DNA of 8,634 nucleotides from UBA10449 sp005883585. Its GTDB lineage: Bacteria > Chloroflexota > Dormibacteria > Dormibacterales > Dormibacteraceae. The translations under genes and the position numbers were made by a program. Positions within the stretch are counted from its first letter, which is position 1. Every line of letters begins with the position of its first letter. Shown piece by piece: positions 1-5,925 of the stretch. The notes under the pieces were generated by a model that worked only from the letters and a program-made list of their open reading frames with translations, did not search any database and was not told where the DNA came from. The stretch lies in contig VBFD01000086.1 in the NCBI GenBank assembly GCA_005883585.1, positions 1 through 8,634 on the forward strand, read 5' to 3'.

Positions 1-1202
1 ATTCGATGGCCCTGTGGGTGATGAAGCGGCCGGTGGTCGTGCTGATTCCATCGCTTGCGCTTCTGCTGCTGGCAGGCACGCCTTTCCTGCAGCTGCGCCT
101 GCCCAACGGTGACGTCGACCAGCTGCCGCCCGGAAACCAGGCCCGTCAGGGCTATGACACCCTGGTGCGGGATTTCCCCGGCCAGGACCAGACCAACATC
201 AGCGTGGTCGTCTACTACGCGGGCGGAAGCCCTTTGACAACCGACCACGTCAGTGCCATCTACGATCTCAGCCGGCGCCTGGCCGCTCTGCCCAACGTGC
301 TCCGGGTGTCCAGCATCGTCGACCTCGACCCGAGCCTCGCAAAGACGGACTACCAGCACCTCTACTCCGGACCGATCTCCGACCTGCCGGTGCAGATGCG
401 GGACGCACTGGTTGCTGGAACGGGGCAGCACCTGACCGTGCTCAACGTCGTCACCAACAAGCAGTACACGAGCGACGACGCGCGAGCCATCGTGAGGGCG
501 GCGAGGGCCGAGCAGGTTCCGGATGGACAGGTGCTCGCCACCGGCGGCACGGCTTACGACCTCGACATCGTCAACTTCATCCTGCAGCGAACCCCTGTCG
601 CGGTCGCCTCGGTGATCGTCATCACATATGCCGTCCTGTTTCTCCTCACCGGCTCGGTGGTCTTGCCGCTGAAGGCGGTGATCACCAACCTGTTCTCGAT
701 CTCGGCGTCATTCGGCGCGATGGTATGGATCTTCCAGGAGGGCCACCTGAGCGGGTTCCTCGGCTTCACACCGCAGTCGATCGATCCCAGCATCCCGGTG
801 ATCCTATTCAGCATCGTCTTCGGCATGTCGATGGACTACGAGGTGCTTCTGATCAGCCGTATCCAGGAGGAGTACCGGCGCACGGGCGACAACCAGGCCG
901 GGGTGGCGTTGGGGCTCGAGAAGAGCGGTCGCCTCATCACCGGCGCCGCCGCGATCATGGTGGCGGTGTTCCTCGCGTTCGGTATGGCCAACATAGTGAT
1001 CATCAAAGCCATCGGCATCGGCCTCGCGGTTGCGATCGCGATCGACGCCACGATCGTCCGCATCCTCATCGTGCCCGCGGTCATGCGCCTGCTCGGCCGC
1101 GCCAACTGGTGGGCTCCGCGTCCTCTGGCGCTGTTTCATCGATGGGTCGGGGCCGGCGAATCGACGGCGGCGCGCCCCGGCGCGGTTTACGGCGGCAAGT
1201 AG
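1..1202 (+). CDS. MMPL/RND-family transporter, C-terminal half (5' end outside window)
   Basis: This is the second half of an MMPL-type, proton-driven exporter of lipids or other hydrophobic compounds in the inner membrane. The frame is open to the window's left edge. The ATG at position 6 is probably internal, because the protein begins directly at the helix that opens the second repeat of MMPL proteins (residues 8-26 from that ATG, after W-V-M-K-R-P). An extracytoplasmic porter domain follows (about 28-192), then five helices near 197-216, 220-242, 262-283, 309-330 and 333-356. The family's proton-relay signature G-M-S-M-D-Y-E is present at 273-279, with the Asp-Tyr pair at D277-Y278. S-R-I-Q-E-E-Y and D-A-T-I-V-R (347-352) follow, as expected. 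The stop is TAG at 1200-1202. The lipoprotein gene begins about 25 bases later on the same strand, so cotranscription is possible. The substrate cannot be read from the sequence. Confidence 0.93.
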   Translation, partial: SMALWVMKRPVVVLIPSLALLLLAGTPFLQLRLPNGDVDQLPPGNQARQGYDTLVRDFPGQDQTNISVVVYYAGGSPLTTDHVSAIYDLSRRLAALPNVLRVSSIVDLDPSLAKTDYQHLYSGPISDLPVQMRDALVAGTGQHLTVLNVVTNKQYTSDDARAIVRAARAEQVPDGQVLATGGTAYDLDIVNFILQRTPVAVASVIVITYAVLFLLTGSVVLPLKAVITNLFSISASFGAMVWIFQEGHLSGFLGFTPQSIDPSIPVILFSIVFGMSMDYEVLLISRIQEEYRRTGDNQAGVALGLEKSGRLITGAAAIMVAVFLAFGMANIVIIKAIGIGLAVAIAIDATIVRILIVPAVMRLLGRANWWAPRPLALFHRWVGAGESTAARPGAVYGGK

Positions 1203-1227
1203 CCTGCGTCCTGCCGGCCTCCGCCTG

Positions 1228-2502
1228 TTGGCGCGCGTTTGCACGCTCCTGGTTCTTTCGGTCGCCTGCGGAACGGTGATAGAGCCGTCGCCGTCACCCC
1301 GCGCGGATGCCGGCGGCGATTGGCCCATGCATCGGGGCGACCTGGCCCGCGACGGCCATCCAGCTGAAGCGACTCTCAATGCCGCCGCCGTCAAGCGCCT
1401 CAAGACGGCTTGGCAGGTGGAGATGAGCGGCGCCGTCAACGGGACGCCGGCCGTCGCGGGTGGCCTGGTCGTCGCCGCGAGTGGGGGAGGGGTGGTCGCG
1501 GCTTACCGGCTGGACTCCGGGGCTCGAGTCTGGCAGCTGAACAACCTCGGGGCCATCTCCGGCTCGCCTACGATCGCGGCCGGGAAGGTGGTGGTCGGCA
1601 CCTTGAGCGGTCACATCATCGCGATCGGCCTGGATGGGACGCTGCTCTGGGATTCGATAGTCCCCGGTCTCAAGCCGGCGATCTGGTCGTCACCGACCGT
1701 CTACGGTCAGCTCGTCCTCGCCGGAGTCGGCTCGCAGTACGGGGATGAGCCGCTCGAGGAGGGCGTGGTCGTCGCGTTCGATCTCGCCACCGGGAGCCAG
1801 ATGTGGGAGCTGTGCGCGCGAACGGTTGCCCGCGCAGGCTGCCTGCAGGGCGACGGCATCTGGTCGTCGCCGGCTATCGACGCGGCCGCTCGCGGATTCA
1901 TCGGCGTCGGCAATCCCGACGACGGCGTGCTGGCGTTCGAGGTCGCGACCGGCAAGCCGCTTTGGTTCACGAGCTTCCATCCCGACGCCGGTCGCGATGT
2001 CGATGTGGGCGCCACGCCCATCGTGCTTCAAGCAGGCGGCCGCGAAGCGATCGCCGTCGGATCCAATGCCGGCGTTTTCAAATTGCTCGACGCCGCTTCG
2101 GGGTCGGTGGTCTGGTCGCGTGACCTGGTCCAGGGCAGCGCCGTGCACGGGCTGCTCGCCTCACCCGCCTACGACGGCAACAACTTCTACGTCCCTTCGG
2201 CGGGGGTGCCGGTTGGCGTGTTCGCGCTGGCAGCCGCGGACGGCAAGACGCTTTGGACCTACGACAGCGGCCTTCCGGTTTACTCCGCGCCGGCGATCGG
2301 CCAGGGCGTTTTGGTGTTCGGGATCGGCGATGTCTTCGGGAACCCCAACGTCGGTGGCATGGTGGTCCTCTCCAGCCGAGACGGTTCGGTGCTCTGGTTG
2401 ACCGACTTCCACTCGGCCGTTTTCAGCGGCCCCGCGATCAGCGGCGACACGGTGCTCATCGGCAACTCGCGCGGAGACCTGATCGCGTACCGGCCGGTCT
2501 GA
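1228..2502 (+). CDS. Exported PQQ-type beta-propeller lipoprotein
   Basis: This is a predicted extracytoplasmic lipoprotein made of PQQ-like (quinoprotein/BamB-type) propeller blades. With a TTG start at 1228 it has 424 residues. Residues 1-13 form a short hydrophobic signal ending S-V-A before Cys14, a plausible though imperfect lipobox, followed by a Pro/Ser linker (19-25). The propeller entry motif D-W-P-M-H-R-G-D is at 31-38. At least seven blades show the 'G-x-hydrophobic-A-x-D-x-x-[ST]-G-x-x-x-W' pattern, with Trp near 102, 141, 193, 246, 296, 343 and 390 and a last strand at 409-421, which fits an eight-bladed propeller. There is no haem c motif C-x-x-C-H. Cys196 and Cys205 could form a disulphide. 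The start is the weak point: no Shine-Dalgarno is evident before 1228. CTG at 1204 or 1225 is possible, GTG at 1276 would remove the signal, and the open frame reaches back into the MMPL gene. True PQQ binding, a scaffolding role and an enzymatic role remain equally open. Confidence 0.85.
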   Translation: MARVCTLLVLSVACGTVIEPSPSPRADAGGDWPMHRGDLARDGHPAEATLNAAAVKRLKTAWQVEMSGAVNGTPAVAGGLVVAASGGGVVAAYRLDSGARVWQLNNLGAISGSPTIAAGKVVVGTLSGHIIAIGLDGTLLWDSIVPGLKPAIWSSPTVYGQLVLAGVGSQYGDEPLEEGVVVAFDLATGSQMWELCARTVARAGCLQGDGIWSSPAIDAAARGFIGVGNPDDGVLAFEVATGKPLWFTSFHPDAGRDVDVGATPIVLQAGGREAIAVGSNAGVFKLLDAASGSVVWSRDLVQGSAVHGLLASPAYDGNNFYVPSAGVPVGVFALAAADGKTLWTYDSGLPVYSAPAIGQGVLVFGIGDVFGNPNVGGMVVLSSRDGSVLWLTDFHSAVFSGPAISGDTVLIGNSRGDLIAYRPV

Positions 2503-2599
2503 ACTCGTAGTGGCGGAATCCCTGGATCGTGCTTAGCGTCCCGGCTCGGTGCGCCGCTGCCCCGTCCCACGACGCGATCGAGTGCCTCGACCTGAACCG

Positions 2600-4006
2600 C
2601 TAGGTACCGGCCAAGGGCAGCTCGACCTCAAAGGTCGCCCCGCCCCCATCGGTTTCGTGGACTTTCACGTGCCCTCCATGGGCGGTGACGACGGCGCTGA
2701 CGATCGACAGCCCCAATCCCGCGCCGCCGCTGTCGCGGCCGCGGCTGGGGTCGGCGCGATAGAAGGGTTCGAAGATCCGATCGAGTTCTTCGGCGGACAG
2801 ACCGGGGCCGTGATCGGCGACCGATAGCTTCGCGATGCTGTCCTCGGTCGAGAGGCTGATGTCGATGGGCGTCTGCGGCGGCGTATGCACGATGGCGTTC
2901 CGCACGAGGTTGCCAAGCACCTGGCGCAACCTGGTGTCATCGCCGTTGACGACGACCGTGCCTGAGGATGTCAGTTTGATCTCGCGCTGAGGCGCAACGA
3001 CCCGAGCGTCGGCGACGGCGTCGGTGGCGATTGCCTGCAGGTCGACGGGCTCTTGCTCGAGCGGACGGCCCTGGTCGAGTCGCGCGAGAACCAGCATGTC
3101 GTCGACGAGCCCGGTCATGCGGATCGACTCTTCCTCGATCCGCCGCCGCGCCAGCTCTGCGTCTTCGAGCGATTCGGCCGCCCCGCGGCGCAGCATCTCC
3201 GAATAGCCGCGGATGGAAGTGAGCGGCGTCCGAAGCTCGTGTGAGGCGTCCGCGACAAAACGGCGCAGGCGCCGGTTGGAGGCCGTTCGTTCGGCGAAAG
3301 CGGATTCGATCTGGCTCAGCATCCCGTTCAACGCGAGGCCGAGACGGCCGATCTCGCTCTTGGGGGTCGCCGGTTCGACCCGTCGGCTCAAGTCGCCCGC
3401 GGCGATGTCCTGCGCGACCGCGCCCATCTTTTCGAGCGGTCGCAAGCTGATCCGGATGATCAAGAGCGCGAGGACCGCCATCGCCGCCACCACGCCGAGG
3501 CTGATCAACAGCTCCAGCTGCAGCAGTTGGCTGAGTGTCGACGCGATGTCGGTGAGTGGGATCGCAAGGACCACGGTGTCGCCCTGGAACAGGTCCTCTT
3601 GCCAGATGGCTGCGCGGTACTGTGACACCCCGCCGGTTCCGGCAAGCATTGAGATGACGGGGTTCCTTTCACTTGCCGCAGGGAGAGTGTTGGGAAGAAC
3701 TGGTAGTGCCTTAGACGTCGTTGGTGCGAATGCCAGCCTCTTGGCCAGCACGACCGTCCCGTTCGGCGAGACCCGCTCGACGATCGTGTCCTCGGGCAGT
3801 CCACCGCCTGTTTGCGGTCCGGGGCCTCCGCTCGGACCCCCGAGCACGCTGATGGCGGTGTTGTGCGAACCCAGGAGCTGGTCATCGACACGGTTGGTGA
3901 GGAATCGTTGCAGCGATGTGTAGGTCGCGACATCCAGGATCAGAAGCCCGATGACGACAAGGGAGATGACTCCGATGAGGAGCCGTCCGCGCAGCGACTG
4001 CGTCAT
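2600..4006 (-). CDS. Membrane sensor histidine kinase (HAMP-HisKA-HATPase_c)
   Basis: This 468-residue sensor kinase autophosphorylates on His and passes phosphate to the partner regulator. It has an N-terminal helix (8-29) and a roughly 135-residue extracytoplasmic sensor region (30-163) with a Gly/Pro-rich stretch at 57-70 and no metal- or cofactor-binding motif visible to me. A second helix (165-186) leads into HAMP (about 187-240, with S-L-R-P-L-E at its start). The dimerisation/phosphoacceptor helix has D-A-S-H-E-L-R-T-P with His256. The ATPase domain shows N-L-V-R-N-A-I-V-H-T-P (N box, 366-376), D-H-G-P-G-L (G1, 398-403), I-F-E-P-F-Y-R-A-D (F box, 411-419) and G-G-A-G-L-G-L-S (G2, 427-434). 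The ATG at 4006 lies two bases after the regulator's stop without a clear ribosome site, so translation is probably coupled. It ends convergent with the propeller lipoprotein gene. The signal sensed is unknown; its place behind a redox operon hints at redox or envelope stress. Confidence 0.96.
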   Translation of the reverse strand: MTQSLRGRLLIGVISLVVIGLLILDVATYTSLQRFLTNRVDDQLLGSHNTAISVLGGPSGGPGPQTGGGLPEDTIVERVSPNGTVVLAKRLAFAPTTSKALPVLPNTLPAASERNPVISMLAGTGGVSQYRAAIWQEDLFQGDTVVLAIPLTDIASTLSQLLQLELLISLGVVAAMAVLALLIIRISLRPLEKMGAVAQDIAAGDLSRRVEPATPKSEIGRLGLALNGMLSQIESAFAERTASNRRLRRFVADASHELRTPLTSIRGYSEMLRRGAAESLEDAELARRRIEEESIRMTGLVDDMLVLARLDQGRPLEQEPVDLQAIATDAVADARVVAPQREIKLTSSGTVVVNGDDTRLRQVLGNLVRNAIVHTPPQTPIDISLSTEDSIAKLSVADHGPGLSAEELDRIFEPFYRADPSRGRDSGGAGLGLSIVSAVVTAHGGHVKVHETDGGGATFEVELPLAGT

Positions 4007-4008
4007 GC

Positions 4009-4722
4009 CTAATTACGAGGGGCGCGGAGGACGTAACCGACGCCGCGCACCGTCTGGATCAGAGGCGGCTTGAACTTGTCGACTTTGCGACGCAGGTAGC
4101 TGATGTAGGTCTCGAGCACGCTCGCGTCGCCGCCGAAGTCGTAGTGCCAAACGTGGTCGAGGATCTGGCTGCGGGTGAGCACGCGGCCGGCGTTGATCAA
4201 CAGGTAGCGAAGCAGCCGGTACTCGGTGGTCGTGAGCTCGACGATGTGCGGTCCGCGGCGGACCTCATGGGCTTCGTCGTCCATCTCGAGGTCGGCCAGG
4301 GTCAGCCGGCCTCCGTCGGGTCCCGAGGCCCCGTGGCGCCGCAGCACTACACGGACCCGAGCCATCAGCTCTTCGATGCTGAAAGGCTTGGTGACGTAGT
4401 CGTCGCCGCCGATGGTCAGCCCGTGCACCTTGTCCTCGGTGGCGTCCTTGGCGGTGAGGAAGATGATCGGCACCTTGTGCCCACCGGCGTTGAGGCGCTT
4501 GAGCACCTCGATGCCGTCGATGTCGGGGAGCATGACGTCGAGGATGACCAGCGCGGGCGAGAACTGAGTTACCGCCGTCACGGCGGCGCGGCCGGTGGCC
4601 GCGGTCTTGACCGTGAAACCCTCGTAGCGCAGCGCCATCGCCAGCAGCTCAGTTATGTTCGGCTCGTCGTCGACCACCAGGACCCTCGCCCCGTTTTGGG
4701 GCCGGCCGCCATCGGTGTTCAC
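4009..4722 (-). CDS. OmpR/PhoB-family response regulator
   Basis: This is a DNA-binding response regulator of 237 residues from a GTG start at 4722, the usual length for OmpR-type proteins. The receiver domain (13-129) has the acidic pocket D18-D19-E20, phosphoacceptor Asp62 in V-I-L-D-V-M-L-P-D, Thr90 in F-L-T-A-K and Lys112 in T-K-P-F. The C-terminal winged helix (about 138-233) has E-L-T-T-T-E-Y-R-L-L, then D-H-V-W and the wing motif T-V-R-G-V-G-Y-V-L. An earlier in-frame start (GTG at 4803) would add a Pro/Arg-rich extension overlapping the 3' end of apbE; it is less likely because the receiver fold starts near the GTG at 4722. No strong Shine-Dalgarno is seen; GAGG lies about 12 bases upstream. 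The kinase follows two bases after the stop. Two pairs of direct repeats in the gap upstream could serve autoregulation. Actinobacterial pairs of this general type are common, so no gene symbol is given. Confidence 0.95.
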   Translation of the reverse strand: MNTDGGRPQNGARVLVVDDEPNITELLAMALRYEGFTVKTAATGRAAVTAVTQFSPALVILDVMLPDIDGIEVLKRLNAGGHKVPIIFLTAKDATEDKVHGLTIGGDDYVTKPFSIEELMARVRVVLRRHGASGPDGGRLTLADLEMDDEAHEVRRGPHIVELTTTEYRLLRYLLINAGRVLTRSQILDHVWHYDFGGDASVLETYISYLRRKVDKFKPPLIQTVRGVGYVLRAPRN

Positions 4723-4729
4723 GCCCCCA

Positions 4730-4746
4730 GAATGCCTCGAATGCCT
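4730..4746. repeat. Tandem 8-base direct repeat before the response regulator
   Basis: The string GAATGCCT occurs at 4730-4737 and again at 4739-4746, a period of 9 with one base between copies. On the coding (minus) strand it reads AGGCATTC twice and ends only 7 bases before the regulator's GTG start. It could overlap the ribosome-binding region or be an operator half-site pair. Its function is unproven and a chance duplication is possible. Confidence 0.5.
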
Positions 4747-4752
4747 TGGAGT

Positions 4753-4772
4753 TTGCTGAGAGGTTGCTGGGA
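4753..4772. promoter_or_regulatory. Candidate OmpR-family operator: two direct repeats 11 bases apart
   Basis: TTGCTGAGA (4753-4761) and TTGCTGGGA (4764-4772) match at 8 of 9 positions and start exactly 11 bases apart. OmpR/PhoB-type regulators bind as head-to-tail dimers to direct repeats with about one helical turn of 10-11 bases, so the spacing fits the protein encoded just downstream. The repeats fill the 55-base gap between the apbE stop and the regulator start. Binding is inferred only from spacing and location; no matching promoter hexamers are evident. Confidence 0.35.
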
Positions 4773-4777
4773 CGGGC

Positions 4778-5704
4778 CTAGGAGTTCGGCCAGCCCGACA
4801 CACGGTGGACGCCGCCGTCGCGGTCGACCAGCCGGGCCTGAAGGCCGGTGGTGGCCAGCCACGCGATCGCCGATTCTCCCTTCACGATGGCGGCCGTCGA
4901 GGCGATGTTGGCGTCGACGCAGGAGGCGGCCACCACGCTCGCCGTTCGCCATGGCCCGTCGACGGGCATGCCTGTCGATGGATCGATGATGTGGTGGAGG
5001 ACGACTCCACCTCTCGTCCAACGGCGCACCGTGATGCTCGACGTCGCGATGCCACCGGATTCGATGGTTATGGTCTCCTCGTCGCTGTCGATCGCGGCGT
5101 TGCTGTCCTCGCTCGTCTGCACCGCCCAGCCTTCGGCCGGCGGATCGCCGGCAACCGCGATATCGCCGCCGAGGCTGACCAGCACGCCTCCCGCACCCAC
5201 GGCCTGGTGGGCGGCGGCGGCGGCGAGGTCCGCGGCCAGCGCTTTGGCCGTCGCGCCAAGATCGATCTCGACACCAGGCGGGACGGCCACTACGCGCGCG
5301 CGGTCGTCGAACTGGATCGCCTGCCACCCCGGGACGCGAGTCACGGACATGTTTATCGGCTTGCCGTCAGGCGGGACCGTGGCGAAGTCGCGGTCGTAGC
5401 CGGCGAGCCTGACAGCGGATCCGACCGTCGGATCGACAGCACCATCCGTCAGCCGCGCGCCTCTCAGGCCCGCGGCGATCGCCTGCGCCAGGAGAGGGCT
5501 GACCCGAACCTCATGCCCCGCATCGCGATTGACGCGGCTCAGCTCGCTGTCGTCACGGAACCTGCTCGCGGCTTCATCGATCGCATTGACGATCCGATCG
5601 ACCGAAGCCCTGGCGGCGGCGAGGCCGTCCGGCCGCGTCACGATCAGCCGCATCGACGTGCCCAGCGCGCGGCCGTCCACGATGCCGAAGAGCGTGGTGC
5701 TCAA
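4778..5704 (-). CDS. apbE: FAD:protein FMN transferase (ApbE family)
   Basis: ApbE cleaves FAD and attaches the FMN moiety through phosphate to Thr or Ser of acceptor proteins such as NqrB, NqrC or RnfG. The 308-residue protein shows the family order: A-L-G-T (13-16), S-R-F-R-D-D-S-E-L-S-R-V-N (47-59), T-D-G-A-V-D-P-T-V-G (86-95), G-V-E-I-D-L-G-A-T-A-K (144-154), V-S-L-G-G-D-I (176-182), G-G-I-A-T-S-S (217-223), H-H-I-I-D-P-S-T-G-M-P (237-247) and D-A-N-I-A-S-T-A (264-271) near the Mg-binding end. The TTG start at 5704 overlaps the ferredoxin stop (TTGA), which is typical coupling, and the protein then begins at the usual place in the fold. GTG at 5680 is an alternative; the long upstream extension is a shadow of the ferredoxin gene. 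There is no signal peptide or lipobox, so this copy is probably cytoplasmic, unlike Gram-negative ApbE lipoproteins. No classical FMN_bind acceptor is encoded in the window. Confidence 0.94.
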   Translation of the reverse strand: MSTTLFGIVDGRALGTSMRLIVTRPDGLAAARASVDRIVNAIDEAASRFRDDSELSRVNRDAGHEVRVSPLLAQAIAAGLRGARLTDGAVDPTVGSAVRLAGYDRDFATVPPDGKPINMSVTRVPGWQAIQFDDRARVVAVPPGVEIDLGATAKALAADLAAAAAHQAVGAGGVLVSLGGDIAVAGDPPAEGWAVQTSEDSNAAIDSDEETITIESGGIATSSITVRRWTRGGVVLHHIIDPSTGMPVDGPWRTASVVAASCVDANIASTAAIVKGESAIAWLATTGLQARLVDRDGGVHRVSGWPNS

Positions 5705-5925
5705 TTCGTCCGGGCCTCTCGTCGCAGCGCCAGCGCGAGCGCCATGACGGGGCAGGTTGCGACCGCACGCTGCGCGAGGGGCGCCAGGCGCTCTGGTATC
5801 GGGCCGGGGGCGATGATCGGGTAACCCCAATCGTCCAGGCGGATGCGCTCAGGCAGCAGCTCGGCGCAAAGTCCGTGACCGTCGCACTTGATGCGGTCGA
5901 TGGTCATGTGCATGTCTGTCTTCAC
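5701..5925 (-). CDS. Small [3Fe-4S]-type ferredoxin
   Basis: This is a one-electron carrier of about 74 residues. It has the pattern C14-D-G-H-G-L-C20 and, 38 residues on, C58-P59, i.e. C-x5-C ... C-P. The position that holds the second Cys of a [4Fe-4S] motif is His17, so three Cys remain and a [3Fe-4S] cluster of the kind found in actinobacterial P450-type ferredoxins is expected. His could be a fourth ligand. The text after the motif (A-E-L-L-P-E-R-I-R-L-D-D-W-G-Y-P) is typical of this family. I chose the GTG at 5925 because it overlaps the upstream stop as GTGA and has GGAGG 11 bases before it. ATG at 5913 or 5907 would give 70 or 68 residues and is nearly as likely. No P450 gene is visible. 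Its position between the NuoF-like protein and ApbE suggests it carries electrons from or to the NuoF-like protein. Confidence 0.92.
   Translation of the reverse strand: MKTDMHMTIDRIKCDGHGLCAELLPERIRLDDWGYPIIAPGPIPERLAPLAQRAVATCPVMALALALRREARTN

Noticed and set aside
1030..1227. Upstream extension of the propeller lipoprotein to TTG 1030, overlapping the MMPL gene.
   Set aside because: The extension is Arg/Ser/Ala-rich with no family resemblance and would bury the signal peptide; it is the out-of-frame shadow of the MMPL C terminus.
2503..2599. Possible bidirectional terminator between the convergent lipoprotein and kinase genes (TCGAG-TGC-CTCGA hairpin at 2578-2590).
   Set aside because: The stem is only five pairs with no T-run on either side, and another possible stem near 2540 has only four pairs; this is too weak to call.
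4723..4803. Longer response regulator from GTG 4803.
   Set aside because: The added residues are a Pro/Arg-rich shadow overlapping apbE, and the receiver domain already begins properly after GTG 4722.
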